NCBI RefSeq assembly: GCF_035994185.1
Contig: NZ_CP108538.1
Location: 496,001 to 560,000 of the forward strand
Direction of reading: 5' to 3'
DNA: 64,000 bases
Source of the DNA: Streptomyces sp. NBC_01217
GTDB lineage: Bacteria > Actinomycetota > Actinomycetes > Streptomycetales > Streptomycetaceae
A model generated the notes under the pieces. That model was given only the letters and a program-made list of their open reading frames with translations, was not told the DNA's origin and searched no databases. Below are positions 43,772 to 53,694 of the stretch, in pieces (within the stretch, counting starts at the first letter, position 1; each line of letters opens with the position of its first letter). The position numbers and the translations under genes were made by a program.

Positions 43772-45259
43772 GTGTCGGGGGATTCGGGCAGCGGACTGCT
43801 ACGCGATGCCATCGGGCTGCGCGAGATCCTTTTCCAGAGCATCACGGCGATGGCCCCTGCCGCCGCGATCGCCGCGTCGATTCCGGCCGGAGCCGCGTTC
43901 GCGGGCGGCAGTCTGCCGTTGTCCGTGGTGGTGGCTCTGGTCGCGTGTCTGTTCACCGCGTCGTGCGTCGCGGAGCTGGCGCGCCATCTACCGGCCGCCG
44001 GTTCGGTCGCCACCTATTCGGCGCAGGGGCTGCATCCGGCCACCGGCTTTCTCGTCGGCTGGGGCTATGTCTTCGTCGAGGCGCTGGTGCCCGCGCTGTT
44101 GCTGCTTCAGCTCGGTTTCACCACGGCGGGCACCCTGCACCAGGAGTGGTCGTCCTACCCGGCGGATCTGTGGTGGCCGTGGTCGCTGCTGGGTGCGGTG
44201 ATCATCGCCCTCGCCGGGTACTTCGGCGTACGGGCCTCCGCCCGGTTCGGCACGGTGCTCGGCATCTTCGAGGTGCTCGTCTTCGTCGCCTTCGCCGTGC
44301 TGCTCATCGGGCGCGCGGGCCCGGACAACACCCTTTCGGTGTTCGGCACTTCGCACACCGCGGAGGGCTTCGACGGCGTCAGCGGAATCTTCGCCGGCTC
44401 CGTCTACACCGTGCTGGCCTTCGCCGGTTTCGAGGCCGCGGCGCCGCTCGCAGAGGAGACGAAAAATCCGCGGCGCACGATGCGGCGTGCGGTGCTCGGC
44501 GCGGCACTCTCCATCGGCCTGGTGTACGTCCTGACCACGTACGCGATGTCCGTGTACTTCGGGCCCGACAGATTCGCCGCGTTCGGCGCTTCGGGGGCGG
44601 CGTCGTGGGAGGGCGTGGCCCGCGCCTCGTTCGGGCTGTTCTGGGTGCTGCTCTTCCTCGCCGTGGTCAACTCGACCGTGGCCAACGCCAATGCGTGCGC
44701 CAATGTGTCGACCCGGACGGCCTTCGCCCTCGGCCGCATCGGGGTGTTCCCCCAGGCCTTCGCGCGGCTCCACCCGCGGCGCCGCTCCCCCGTCACCGGT
44801 GTGGCCGCGCAGTTCGTGATCGCGGTCGGCGCGGCACTCGGACTGGGGTTCGCCTATGACCCGGTGACCGCGTTCGTGCTGCTGGCCACCGTGATCGTGA
44901 CGGTGATCATCGGGGTGTACATCGTCGTGAATCTGGCCTGCTCCGGGTACTTCCTGCGACGGCGGCGCGACGCGTTCAACCCCGTACTCCATCTTCTCTT
45001 CCCGGTGCTGGGCATCGCGGCGTTCGTGCCCGCGCTGCTGACGGCCGCCGGGATCCCGGCCTTCGACTTCGTCTCCGGGCTCAGCGCGCCCGTCTCGTAC
45101 GCCGGTCCGGTCGTGGGTGTCTGGATGCTGATCGGGATCGTTGTGCTGGCGGTGCTGCTGCGCAGACATCCGGAGCGCGTGGCACAGACCGGACGGATCC
45201 ATCTCGACGACGCCCCGGAACCGGCCGGGGAGCACCGAACAGGAGCAGTGCAGCGATGA
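43772..45259 (+). CDS. APC-family amino-acid/amine permease
   Basis: 495 residues from GTG 43772 (GGGGG upstream), with about 12 membrane helices. LREILFQSITAMAPAAAIA and the unwound TM1/TM6-type glycine motifs (IPAGAAFAGG, YTVLAFAGFEAAAPLAEE) are typical of the APC superfamily. The permease stop and the amidase start overlap as ATGA, so uptake of an amide or amine and its hydrolysis are probably coupled. Confidence 0.92.
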   Translation: MSGDSGSGLLRDAIGLREILFQSITAMAPAAAIAASIPAGAAFAGGSLPLSVVVALVACLFTASCVAELARHLPAAGSVATYSAQGLHPATGFLVGWGYVFVEALVPALLLLQLGFTTAGTLHQEWSSYPADLWWPWSLLGAVIIALAGYFGVRASARFGTVLGIFEVLVFVAFAVLLIGRAGPDNTLSVFGTSHTAEGFDGVSGIFAGSVYTVLAFAGFEAAAPLAEETKNPRRTMRRAVLGAALSIGLVYVLTTYAMSVYFGPDRFAAFGASGAASWEGVARASFGLFWVLLFLAVVNSTVANANACANVSTRTAFALGRIGVFPQAFARLHPRRRSPVTGVAAQFVIAVGAALGLGFAYDPVTAFVLLATVIVTVIIGVYIVVNLACSGYFLRRRRDAFNPVLHLLFPVLGIAAFVPALLTAAGIPAFDFVSGLSAPVSYAGPVVGVWMLIGIVVLAVLLRRHPERVAQTGRIHLDDAPEPAGEHRTGAVQR

Positions 45260-46272
45260 ATGATCCCCGTATCCTGACCGTCCGTCCCAAGGAGGGCGAG
45301 TACGCCTGGACCTTCGGCGGAGCGGCGCCGGTCGCCCGTATCGAACCGGGGACGTTCCTCGATGTGTACACGGAGGACTGCTTCGCCGGACGGGTGCGCT
45401 CGGAGAAGGACCTGGTCTCCGAGGTCTGTGAGTTCCCCTTCCTCAACCCGCAGACCGGCCCCTTCCATGTGGTGGGCGCGGAGCCCGGCGACACCGTGGC
45501 GGTGCACTTCGTGTCCGTCGAACCGGCCAGGGACTGGGCCGCTTCGACGACCGTGCCGCTGTTCGGGGCGCTCACCTCCACGCACACCACCGCGTCGCTG
45601 CAGGCTCCGCTGCCCGAGGTGGTGTGGATGTGGCAGCTCGACCGGGCCCGCCGCACCTGTCTGTTCAGCGCCAGGGACAGCGACGTCCAGGTGGAACTGC
45701 CGATGGATCCGATGCACGGCACGGTCGGGGTGGCACCGGCCAATCTGGAGGTACGGTCCGCGCTGGTGCCCGACGCACACGGCGGGAACATGGACACGCC
45801 CGAGATGAGGGCGGGCGTCACCTGCTATCTGGGCGTCAATGTCGAGGGTGCGCTGCTCAGCCTCGGGGACGGTCACGCCCGTCAGGGCGAGGGTGAGACC
45901 TGCGGGGTCGCCGTGGAGTGCGCGATGAACACGGTGGTGCTGGTCGAGCTGCTGAAGGGGGTGGCGACGCCGTGGCCGCGCATCGAGTCCGACACACATC
46001 TGATGTCGACCGGATCCGCCCGTCCGCTCGAAGACGCCTTCCGCATCTCGCAGTTGGACCTGGTGCGGTGGCTGGCGCGCGACTACGGCCTGTCCGAACT
46101 CGATGCCTATCAGCTGGTCAGCCAGGCCGGTGAGGCTCCATTGGCCAATGTGTGCGACACCAACTACACGTGTGTGGCAAAGATCCGCAAGGAGTGGCTG
46201 CCCACCGGCGATCCCCATCGCGGACTTCACCGTCATCTGCGGGAGACTGCGACACTGCTGTCCAGTTCCTGA
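45256..46272 (+). CDS. Acetamidase/formamidase family protein
   Basis: 338 residues. FmdA/AmdA-type pattern: GPFHVVGAEPGDTVAVHF, LPMDPMHGTVGVAP, HGGNMDTPEMRAGVTCYLG, LSLGDGHARQGEGE and CGVAVE. These conserved His/Glu/Asp residues probably bind the metal and water that attack short-chain amides, releasing ammonia. ATG 45256 overlaps the permease stop by 4 bp, which points to an amide or amine utilisation operon. The third gene, an amidase of peptidoglycan type, follows after 23 bp. Confidence 0.92.
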   Translation: MNDPRILTVRPKEGEYAWTFGGAAPVARIEPGTFLDVYTEDCFAGRVRSEKDLVSEVCEFPFLNPQTGPFHVVGAEPGDTVAVHFVSVEPARDWAASTTVPLFGALTSTHTTASLQAPLPEVVWMWQLDRARRTCLFSARDSDVQVELPMDPMHGTVGVAPANLEVRSALVPDAHGGNMDTPEMRAGVTCYLGVNVEGALLSLGDGHARQGEGETCGVAVECAMNTVVLVELLKGVATPWPRIESDTHLMSTGSARPLEDAFRISQLDLVRWLARDYGLSELDAYQLVSQAGEAPLANVCDTNYTCVAKIRKEWLPTGDPHRGLHRHLRETATLLSSS

Positions 46273-46295
46273 TCCCCCCACACACAGGAGTGTTC

Positions 46296-46889
46296 ATGCA
46301 CCGCAGAAGGATTCTTCAGGGCGCCGCCGTGACGGCGGCCGCAGCGCTGCTCCCGGCCTCCGCGCGCGCCGCGGCTTCCGCGGCGGCGGGCGACACCGAC
46401 TATCCGCTCGCCCACTGGTCACCCGCGTCGACGTCCAACTACACGGCCTCGACGCGCCCTTCGGCCTATCCGGTCCAGTACGTGATCATCCATGTCACCC
46501 AGGAGACGTTCCCGAGCACGATCGGGATCTTCCAGAATCCGGCGAAACAGGTCTCCGCTCACTATGTGGTGCGCTCGGCGGACGGCTATGTCGCCCAGTG
46601 CGTCCGGGAGAAGAACGTCGCCTGGCACGCGGGCAACTGGGACTACAACACGCGCAGTATCGGCATCGAGCACGAGGGCTGGGTGGACCAGCCCGCGTAC
46701 TTCACCGACGCCATGTACGAGCAGTCGGCGCTGCTGACCGCCTCGGTCTGCGACCGCTACGGCATCACCAAGGACCGTGCGCACATCCTCGGCCATGCAC
46801 AGGTCCCGGGCACCGACCACACCGATCCCGGCCCGAACTGGGACTGGGTGCGCTACATCCGGCTCGTCAATCTCTACTCGGCCGGCTGA
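46296..46889 (+). CDS. Secreted N-acetylmuramoyl-L-alanine amidase (Amidase_2)
   Basis: 197 residues from ATG 46296 (CAGGAG). The N-terminus MHRRRILQGAAVTAAAALL is a signal peptide with an RRR start, possibly Tat-exported, cut near ARAAASAAA. The amidase_2 zinc residues are visible: H in VIIHVTQE, H in GIEHEG and H in TDHTDPGP. It cleaves the MurNAc-L-Ala amide of peptidoglycan outside the cell. It lacks wall-binding repeats. Confidence 0.92.
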   Translation: MHRRRILQGAAVTAAAALLPASARAAASAAAGDTDYPLAHWSPASTSNYTASTRPSAYPVQYVIIHVTQETFPSTIGIFQNPAKQVSAHYVVRSADGYVAQCVREKNVAWHAGNWDYNTRSIGIEHEGWVDQPAYFTDAMYEQSALLTASVCDRYGITKDRAHILGHAQVPGTDHTDPGPNWDWVRYIRLVNLYSAG

Positions 46890-46994
46890 CCCGTCTTCGC
46901 GGCCGCGTCCGATTGCTCTGCGCACCGCTGTTGTCGCGGACGTCGACTGCGGCCACGATGGGGTGCGTACGACACCCCTGGACGGGAGGGTGAG

Positions 46995-48245
46995 TTGACG
47001 GACCCCTGGGTGGCCCTGGCAGCCGATGCGGACCCGGGCGCACGGCTCGGCCAGCTGCGCCACGCACACGAGGTGTTCACCACGGCCGGACGGCTGGAGC
47101 GCCCGGTGCGTCCGGTGGTCGGCGAGTCCTGGCGGCGCTCCGTACGGGCCCGGGTCAGCCCGGACGGTGCGGCCCTGGTCGAGCTGGGCGCGGACGAACT
47201 GGGGCCGTACCGGGACGGCCATCCGCTGGCGCCCGCGATGCCCCTGATCCGTGAGCTGATGAGCGCGTACGCGAGGGACGGCGAGCATCTTCTGGCGGTG
47301 TGCGACGCGCACGGCAGGCTGCTGTGGGTCGAAGGGCATGCGGTGACCCGGCGGGCCGCGGGCCGGATGAATTTCGTGGAGGGCGCCCGCTGGGCAGAAT
47401 CCGCGGCCGGGACGAACGCGCCCGGGACGGCCATCGCAGTGGACCGGCCGGTGCAGGTCTTCGCCGCCGAGCACTTCCTGCGGCCGGTCCAGAAGTGGAC
47501 CTGCGCGGCGGCTCCGCTCCACGACCCGCACACGGGGCGGCTGCTGGGCGCCGTGGACATCACCGGTGGGGACCGGCTCGCGCACCCGCACAGCCTGGCG
47601 TTCGTGCAGGCGGTGGCGCGGGCCGCCGAGTCGCATCTCGCGCTGCTCGCACCTTCGCCGGCCGGGGATGCCGTACAGCTCAGCGCGCTCGGCCGGGACG
47701 AGGCGCTGCTCGTCGCGGGAGGCCGCAAGATCCGGCTCGGCAGGCGGCACAGCGAGATCCTGGTGACGCTGGCCCGCCACCCCGAGGGCCTGGGCGGTGA
47801 CGAACTCCTCGTCGAGCTGTACGAGGACGAGTCGGTGACCCCGGTGACGCTTCGGGCCGAACTCTCCCGGCTGCGGCGCCTGCTCGGCCCCGAGCTCCTC
47901 CTGTCCCGCCCCTACCGTCTCTCCGCGCCCGTCGACGCCGACTTCGACACGGTGGCGCGCAGGCTGTCGTCCGGCGCGGTGGCGGCGGCGCTCAGCTCCT
48001 ACGCGGGTCCGCTGCTGCCGGGCTCGCAGGCACCGTCCGTCGCCCGGCTGCGCCACCGGCTCGCCGGGCAGTTGCGGGCGGCGCTCATCGCACGCGGCGA
48101 CCCGGGGCTGCTGGCCGACTGGGCGTACAGCCCCTGGGGCGAGGACGACCTCCCGGTCTGGCAGGCGCTCGCTGCAGCCGTACCCGCACAACAGCGCCCT
48201 GCACTGCTGGCCAGGTCCCGGGCGCTCGATACCGAGCAGCGGTAG
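46995..48245 (+). CDS. GAF-domain transcriptional regulator
   Basis: 416 residues from TTG 46995 (GGGAGGG, 5-nt spacing). An N-terminal AcoR-like region ([12 protein letters not shown]), a GAF domain (about 95-215; [43 protein letters not shown]), then a winged-helix-like C-terminal part ([33 protein letters not shown]), which replaces the sigma-54 AAA domain of AcoR. It likely senses an alcohol or aldehyde and controls the downstream aldehyde dehydrogenase, as is common in actinobacteria. Confidence 0.87.
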   Translation: MTDPWVALAADADPGARLGQLRHAHEVFTTAGRLERPVRPVVGESWRRSVRARVSPDGAALVELGADELGPYRDGHPLAPAMPLIRELMSAYARDGEHLLAVCDAHGRLLWVEGHAVTRRAAGRMNFVEGARWAESAAGTNAPGTAIAVDRPVQVFAAEHFLRPVQKWTCAAAPLHDPHTGRLLGAVDITGGDRLAHPHSLAFVQAVARAAESHLALLAPSPAGDAVQLSALGRDEALLVAGGRKIRLGRRHSEILVTLARHPEGLGGDELLVELYEDESVTPVTLRAELSRLRRLLGPELLLSRPYRLSAPVDADFDTVARRLSSGAVAAALSSYAGPLLPGSQAPSVARLRHRLAGQLRAALIARGDPGLLADWAYSPWGEDDLPVWQALAAAVPAQQRPALLARSRALDTEQR

Positions 48246-48257
48246 CCCGCGTCCCGC

Positions 48258-48272
48258 TGCAACGGTGTTGCA
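48258..48272. promoter_or_regulatory. Dyad in the aldehyde dehydrogenase promoter
   Basis: TGCAAC-ggt-GTTGCA is a perfect inverted repeat 72 bp upstream of the aldehyde dehydrogenase start, and a good candidate binding site for the adjacent GAF regulator. Confidence 0.6.
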
Positions 48273-48343
48273 ACGTCGCGCTGCCTACCCTGAGCCGAGG
48301 GCCGTCCAACGGCGGGCGGCACCGGATCCGGGAGGCCACAGAG

Positions 48344-49867
48344 ATGACCCGTTACGCTGCACCGGGCACCGAGGGCGCCATCGTCTCGTACGAGTCCCGC
48401 TACGACCACTGGATCGGCGGCGCGTACGTCCCGCCCGCCCGTGGCCAGTACTTCGAGAACCCCAGCCCCGTCAATGGCCGCCCCTTCACCGAGATCGCCC
48501 GCGGCAGCGCCGAGGACATCGAGGCGGCCCTGGACGCGGCACACGCCGCGGCCCCCGCTTGGGGAGCCACCGCGGCGGGCGACCGCGCCTCGGTCCTCAA
48601 CAGGATCGCCGACCGGATGGAGGCTCATCTGGAGGAGCTGGCGGTCGCCGAGAGCTGGGACAACGGCAAGCCCGTACGGGAGACCCTGGCCGCCGACATC
48701 CCCCTGGCCATCGACCACTTCCGCTACTTCGCCGGTGCGCTGCGCGCCCAGGAGGGCTCGCTCAGCGAGCTCGACGACGACACGGTCGCGTACCACTTCC
48801 ATGAGCCGCTGGGTGTCGTCGCGCAGATCATCCCGTGGAACTTCCCCATCCTGATGGCGACCTGGAAGCTGGCCCCGGCGCTCGCGGCGGGCAACGCGGT
48901 GGTCCTCAAACCGGCCGAACAGACCCCGGCCTCCATCCACGTCTGGCTGAAACTGGTGGCCGATCTCCTGCCGCCCGGCGTCGTCAACATCGTCAACGGC
49001 TTCGGCGCGGAGGCCGGCAAGCCCCTCGCCTCCAGCCCGCGCGTCGCGAAGATCGCTTTCACCGGTGAGACCACGACGGGGCGGCTGATCATGCAGTACG
49101 CCTCCGAGAACATCAAGCCGGTGACGCTGGAGCTGGGCGGCAAGTCGCCGAACATCTTCTTCGACGACGTGTGGAGCGCGGACGACGACTTCCGCGACAA
49201 GGCCCTCGAAGGCTTCACCATGTTCGCCCTCAACCAGGGCGAGGTCTGCACCTGCCCGTCGCGCGCACTGATCCAGCGCGGCCACTACAGCGAATTCCTG
49301 GAGGCGGGCATCGCCCGCACCGAGAAGATCGCGCCGGGACACCCGCTGGACACGGACACGATGATCGGCGCCCAGGCCTCCAACGACCAGTTGCAGAAGA
49401 TCCTTTCGTACCTGGACATCGGCCAGCAGGAGGGCGCGAAGGTCCTCACGGGTGGTCAGAGGGTCGAGTACGACGGGGAGTTGGCGGGCGGCTACTACGT
49501 CCAGCCGACCATCTTCGAGGGCGACAACCGGATGCGGGTCTTCCAGGAGGAGATCTTCGGCCCGGTGGTGGCGGTCACCTCCTTCTCGGACTTCGACGAC
49601 GCGATCCGTACGGCGAACGACACTCTGTACGGCCTCGGGGCGGGCGTATGGACCCGCGACATGAACACCGCGTACCGGGCGGGCCGTGCCATCCAGGCGG
49701 GCAGGGTCTGGACGAACTGTTACCACGCGTACCCGGCCCATGCCGCGTTCGGCGGGTACAAGCAGTCCGGGATCGGCCGAGAGAACCACAAGATGATGCT
49801 GGAGCACTACCAGCAGACGAAGAATCTTCTGGTGTCGTACTCGCCGAAGAAGCTGGGCTTCTTCTAG
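48344..49867 (+). CDS. NAD-dependent aldehyde dehydrogenase (ExaC/AldB type)
   Basis: 507 residues from ATG 48344. Cofactor motif FTGETTTGR, catalytic Glu in LELGGKSPN and catalytic Cys in [11 protein letters not shown]; this CTC context fits the acetaldehyde/ExaC-type enzymes. C-terminal [15 protein letters not shown] is complete. It oxidises acetaldehyde or similar aldehydes to acids in alcohol catabolism. Regulated by the upstream GAF protein. The last 54 bp coincide with a direct repeat that recurs at 58.7 kb, suggesting an integration site in its 3' end. Confidence 0.95.
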   Translation: MTRYAAPGTEGAIVSYESRYDHWIGGAYVPPARGQYFENPSPVNGRPFTEIARGSAEDIEAALDAAHAAAPAWGATAAGDRASVLNRIADRMEAHLEELAVAESWDNGKPVRETLAADIPLAIDHFRYFAGALRAQEGSLSELDDDTVAYHFHEPLGVVAQIIPWNFPILMATWKLAPALAAGNAVVLKPAEQTPASIHVWLKLVADLLPPGVVNIVNGFGAEAGKPLASSPRVAKIAFTGETTTGRLIMQYASENIKPVTLELGGKSPNIFFDDVWSADDDFRDKALEGFTMFALNQGEVCTCPSRALIQRGHYSEFLEAGIARTEKIAPGHPLDTDTMIGAQASNDQLQKILSYLDIGQQEGAKVLTGGQRVEYDGELAGGYYVQPTIFEGDNRMRVFQEEIFGPVVAVTSFSDFDDAIRTANDTLYGLGAGVWTRDMNTAYRAGRAIQAGRVWTNCYHAYPAHAAFGGYKQSGIGRENHKMMLEHYQQTKNLLVSYSPKKLGFF

Positions 49868-49872
49868 GCGCA
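49814..49872. repeat. Left direct repeat, candidate attL
   Basis: 59 bp covering the end of the aldehyde dehydrogenase gene and 5 bp beyond it; 57 of 59 positions equal 58696-58754. The identical cores are 26 bp and 29 bp, split by two mismatches (49840, 49843). The only integrase-like gene in the window is just inside it. Confidence 0.75.
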
Positions 49873-49877
49873 CGAAA

Positions 49878-49917
49878 AAAGGCGCCTGACCTGGTCTTTC
49901 ACCCGTCAGGCGCCTTT
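49878..49917 (+). terminator. Terminator of the aldehyde dehydrogenase
   Basis: AAAGGCGCCTGAC pairs with GTCAGGCGCCTTT (49878-49890 with 49905-49917) around a 14-nt loop, just after the stop at 49867. Confidence 0.85.
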
Positions 49918-50029
49918 CCCTCAGCTTGCTCTCGGCCGAGCCCGGCTTGCGTGCTAACTCCCAGTTCCTCCCACACCTGTACCGCTCCTGACCAGTACTT
50001 CCGGACCAGTCACGGACCAAACCCACGCT

Positions 50030-50440
50030 TCAGCCCTCGGTTGCTTCGCCTTGGCTGACACGCCCCCACTCCTGCATCGACTGCTCGATGAGGCGGTTCG
50101 CCTGTTCTCGAACGCCGTCGAGGAACTTGGCGTAGTGACGGAAGAGAACCTCGATGCTTTGGCCGGCGCGGCGGGCGCATTCGGCCGGGTCCACTCCGGA
50201 GTAGAGCCAGAACGAGATCCCCGCGTGCCGGAGATCGTAAGGTCGCTTAGCCAGGCCAGAGGTGCGCTCCGGGCGAGTCAGGGCGTGTTGCCGGGACCGC
50301 GCCCACGTCTTGCCGTATGGGGCAGCGTCGACGTAGTTGCCAGCCTCGTTCCGGAAGAGTCGGCCATCAGGTGCCACGTCGAAGCGTTCCACGTGGGCAC
50401 GCAGCATGCGTACGAACTGCGGTGGGATGGGCACAGGTAC
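50030..50440 (-). pseudogene. Tyrosine recombinase (integrase), C-terminal remnant
   Basis: About 135 residues of recognisable integrase, ending at the stop 50030-50032: LFRNEAGNYVDAAPYGKTW, then KRPYDLRHAGISFWLYSGV and ARRAGQSIEVLFRHYAKFL. The box II arginine and histidine (YDLRHAG) and the tyrosine nucleophile (RHYAKF) are intact, but the N-terminal arm, core-binding domain and first catalytic Arg are missing. Upstream of about VPIPPQFVRML the frame turns into Pro/Ser-rich junk derived from an inserted transposase. It is the probable integrase of the surrounding element and is not functional. Confidence 0.85.
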
Positions 50441-50828
50441 TACAGCCGGAGATCTTGAGGGTCGGTGATCGGCGGGATCGGTCGGTGGTGCGCCCAGGGC
50501 TGTAGCCGGATCGGAAGTGGGTCGCCGCGGCGTCGGTAGTGGCTGACCTGGGCTCGGGTCTGGTGTAGGCGGCGCCATAACTCGCAGGTCAGGATGGTTT
50601 CGACGGGGTGGTGCGGGTTGAGGCGGGTGGCGGCCAGGCAGTGCCGGATGGTGTGGACGGAGGGCCGCAGCAGCGGTCCAGGGATCAGCCAGCGGCCTCG
50701 CTCACGCCGGGGCTGTGGTCTTTTCCCAGGTCGGCCCCCTCTTCCGGCGCTGGATCGGGTTCGGGTATCTGGGCGCGTTGGACGGCCAGGAAGGCGCTGG
50801 CCGGCATGCAGGCAGTGAAGCTTCCCCT
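50440..50828 (-). pseudogene. Transposase C-terminal remnant (IS701-like)
   Basis: The minus-strand frame contains RGRWLIPGPLLRPSVHTIR, ETILTCELWRRLHQTRAQV and SHYRRRGDPLPIRLQP. These resemble the C-terminal basic helices of Streptomyces IS701/SRSO17-type transposases. The N-terminal catalytic portion is absent because an IS3 element starts at 50829, and its other end has interrupted the integrase. Family assignment is from memory. Confidence 0.5.
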
Positions 50829-50882
50829 TGATGTTGGACACCTGGAGACTGGGACGTGAAGTTCCAGAGGAAGTAGTGCCAG

Positions 50883-51188
50883 GTGGGAAGCAAGAGCAAC
50901 CGCAGCAAGCGGTACTCGGAGGAGTTCAAGCGGGACGCGGTCGCCCTCGTTCGCTCCTCCGGCAGGACGGTCACCGAGGTGGCCAGGGACCTCGGGGTCA
51001 GCGCCGAGGGGCTGCGGAACTGGGTCAGGCAGGATCAGGCCGACCGGGGTCAGGGGGCGCCGGGCGAGCTGACGACGGCCGAGCGGGAGGAGTTGCGCCG
51101 GCTGCGCAGGCTGGCCCGCGAGCAGGCCGAGACCATTGAGGTGCTGCGAAAAGCGGCGGTCTTCTTCGCGAAAGAGAGCGATCGGTGA
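50883..51188 (+). CDS. IS3 transposase OrfA
   Basis: 101 residues from GTG 50883. The HTH part RYSEEFKRDAVALVRSS and TEVARDLGVSAEGLRNWVR is followed by a leucine-zipper-like helix (REELRRLRRLAREQAETIE) and ends KAAVFFAKESDR, as in IS3-group OrfA proteins. It binds the IS ends. The stop overlaps the OrfB start as GTGA, in keeping with translational frameshifting or coupling. Confidence 0.93.
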   Translation: MGSKSNRSKRYSEEFKRDAVALVRSSGRTVTEVARDLGVSAEGLRNWVRQDQADRGQGAPGELTTAEREELRRLRRLAREQAETIEVLRKAAVFFAKESDR

Positions 51189-52078
51189 GCGCGGTGTATG
51201 CGTTCATCGAGGCGGAGAAGACCACCCACAACGTCGCCCTCCTGTGCCGGCTGCTGAAAGTGGCCCGCTCCTCCTTCTATGCCTGGCGGGCCGGGCAGCA
51301 GGCCCGCACCGCCCGGAAGGCTGCCGACGACGCCCTCGCGCACGAGATCACGGTGTTGCACATCGCCTCGCGGCGCGCGTACGGAGTGCCGCGCATCCAC
51401 GCTGAGCTGCGTCGGCTCGGTCACCGGGTCAACCGCAAGCGCATCGAGCGAGTCATGCGCGAACGCGGCATCACCGGAGTCACCCGCCGCAGGCGGCGGA
51501 GTCTGACCCGTCCGGCGAAGAAGGCCGTGCCCGCGACGGACCTGCTCGGCCGTGACTTCACCGCCCGTGAGCCCGGCACTCGGCTGGTCGGCGATATCAC
51601 CTTCATCGCCACCGACGAGGGCTGGCTCTACCTCGCGACCTGGCTGGACCTGGCGACCCGCGAGGTGGTCGGCTACTCGATGGCCGACCATCACCGGGCG
51701 AGCCTGGTCGTCGACGCACTGACCATGGCCACCGGCCGCGGCCGTCTGCAGCCCGGCTGCATCGCGCACTCGGACCGCGGCAGCGAGTACACGTCCAAGG
51801 AACTCCGCCGTGAGATAGGCCGGTTGGGGCTTCGGTAGAGCATGGGCCGGACCGGCTCGTGCTTCGACAATGCCGCCGCCGAGTCGTTCTTCGCGGTACT
51901 GAAGGAAGAGATCGGCACCCGCCAGTGGCGCGACCGGGCCACCGCCCGCGCCGAGATCTTCGCGTTCATCGAGACCTTCTACAACCGCAGGCGGCTGCGG
52001 AAGCATCCAGTGTGGGGCTATCTGACCCCGTTGGAGATCCGGCAGCGGCACGAGCACGGACATGCCCTCGCGGCGTAA
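51185..52078 (+). pseudogene. IS3 transposase OrfB with in-frame amber codon
   Basis: The frame from GTG 51185 gives an intact DDE transposase up to GLR and then TAG at 51836-51838. The same frame continues with SMGRTGSCFDNAAAESFFA to the stop at 52076-52078. In related IS3 proteins the interrupted word is LRQSMGRTG, so CAG (Gln) has become TAG. The DDE triad is split: D in VGDITFIA and D in HSDRGSEYTS lie before the stop, E in AAAESFFA after it. Without suppression the enzyme is dead. Confidence 0.9.
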
Positions 52079-52155
52079 GTGCTGAGTGTCCAACATCACG
52101 GGGGAACTTCAGTCGGATCTCGGCCCCTGAGGGCCGCACACCCCTCCGCGCGGGA

Positions 52156-53694
52156 TCAGCGGGATTCCTGGCCGAAGTCGGCCGCGGGCAGGACCAGGCG
52201 GAAGGTGCAGCCGCGGCCGGGGGCCGTGTCGAGTTCGAGCCGGCCGCCGTGGCCCTCGGCGATGGTCGCGGCGATGGCCAGGCCGAGGCCGCTGCCGCCG
52301 TGCATGCGGGAACGGGCGGGGTCGGCGCGGTAGAAGCGCTCGAAGACGAGCTCGGCGTCGGCGGGTGCGAGGCCCGGCCCTTCGTCCGCCACCTCGATCA
52401 CGCTGATCGGCAGGCCCTCCGGCAGGGGCTGTGAAGCGGAGAAGCGCCCGGGTCGGTCCGTGCCGCCGGTTCCGGGACCCGCCTTGGTCGTACCGACACG
52501 GACGTGCACGCGGGTGCCCGGCGGGGTGTGGATGCGGGCGTTGGAGAGCAGGTTCTCGAGGATCTGGCGCAACCGGTGCGAGTCACCGACGGTCTCCGCG
52601 ACGTCGAGTTCCTCGGCTCCGGTGGGATCGGCCGGGGTGTGCAGCGGGCCGAGGTCGACGGGGTGGTTCTCGCTGTGGACGGCGGCGGCGCTGACGGCGT
52701 CCGCCGCGAGGGACAGCAGGTCGACCCGCTCCCTGCGGTAGGAAGGTTCCTTGTCCAGGGTCGCGAGCAACTGGAGGTCGTCGACGAGCAGACTCATGCG
52801 TTCCGCGTTCTGTGCGATGAACCGGTTGGCCTCGTTTCGTTCGAGGGCCGAGCGCGGTTCCGGGCGGAGGGCGAGTTGGGCGTAGCCCTGGATGGCGGTG
52901 AGCGGAGTGCGCAGCTCGTGCCCGGCGTCGGCGACGAACCGGCGAAGGCGGGCCTCCGAGGCCTCTCGGGCCAGCAGCGCCTTCTGCAGGCGGTCGAGCA
53001 TGGAGTTCAGGACCAGGCCGAGTCGTCCGATCTCGGTATGCGCATCGGTGTCGGGCAACCGCAGATCGAGTCGGCCTGCGGTGATCTCCTGAGCCGTCCG
53101 TTCCATTCTGGTCAGGGGCAGCAGCCCCAGAGGAACCACCCACCGGCCCAGGGCGATCAGGGCGACGATCGTGACGGCGAGCAGCACGGCGTTCAGCCAC
53201 AGGAGCTTCGATGTGGCGCCGTCGACGGTGTCGAGCGGAAGGGTGACCACCGCGCTCATGCCGTCCGGACCGGGGTTCAGCAGCACCCGCCAGCGGCCGT
53301 CACCACTGACGGCGGGCACCGTTTCGAAGTGGCCGTCCCGCAGTCCGAGCTCCTCCGCCTGATCGGCCAACCGGGGCCCTGGCTTGGTCTCGGAGCCCAG
53401 GGAGTCGTTCAGACGGCGCCCGGAGGAGTCGTAGAAGTAGACGTGGAAGTCCGAGGGAAGTATGTCCGGGCGTTCCCCCGGGTCCGGGAGCCTGCCTTGG
53501 AGAGCGTCGTCATAGGCGGGAGCCGGTGTATGGAACTCGACAAGCTGCTCGTCGACGCGGTCCAGCAGCCAGGAGCGAAGCACCACATAGCCGATCGCCT
53601 GGGAGGTCAGGACTGCCGCGGTGGCGAGCAGGGTCGCGCCGAGGATGAGGCGCCGTCGCACCGACTTGGGCGGCCGGGGCAGGAACCGGGTCAC
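52156..53694 (-). CDS. Sensor histidine kinase
   Basis: 512 residues from GTG 53694, overlapping the response-regulator stop by 4 bp (GTGA). Two membrane helices (about 16-38 and 165-185) flank an extracytoplasmic sensor of about 125 residues. HAMP (about 186-240), H-box with H259 in ADAGHELRTPLTAIQGY, then HATPase_c: ILENLLSNARIHTPPG, VADEGPGLAPA, GGSGLGLAI. A complete kinase. Signal unknown; its operon context points to the cell envelope. Confidence 0.93.
   Translation of the reverse strand: MTRFLPRPPKSVRRRLILGATLLATAAVLTSQAIGYVVLRSWLLDRVDEQLVEFHTPAPAYDDALQGRLPDPGERPDILPSDFHVYFYDSSGRRLNDSLGSETKPGPRLADQAEELGLRDGHFETVPAVSGDGRWRVLLNPGPDGMSAVVTLPLDTVDGATSKLLWLNAVLLAVTIVALIALGRWVVPLGLLPLTRMERTAQEITAGRLDLRLPDTDAHTEIGRLGLVLNSMLDRLQKALLAREASEARLRRFVADAGHELRTPLTAIQGYAQLALRPEPRSALERNEANRFIAQNAERMSLLVDDLQLLATLDKEPSYRRERVDLLSLAADAVSAAAVHSENHPVDLGPLHTPADPTGAEELDVAETVGDSHRLRQILENLLSNARIHTPPGTRVHVRVGTTKAGPGTGGTDRPGRFSASQPLPEGLPISVIEVADEGPGLAPADAELVFERFYRADPARSRMHGGSGLGLAIAATIAEGHGGRLELDTAPGRGCTFRLVLPAADFGQESR

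Larger units (their letters stand above)
50829..52098 (+). mobile_element. IS3-family insertion sequence (inactive)
   Basis: 1270 bp with 13-bp perfect terminal inverted repeats, TGATGTTGGACAC (50829-50841) and GTGTCCAACATCA (52086-52098). It contains overlapping orfA and orfB in the classical arrangement. No matching 3-4 bp target duplication was found (left flank CCCT, right flank CGGG), which suggests loss of flanking DNA after insertion. orfB has an internal stop. Confidence 0.9.
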
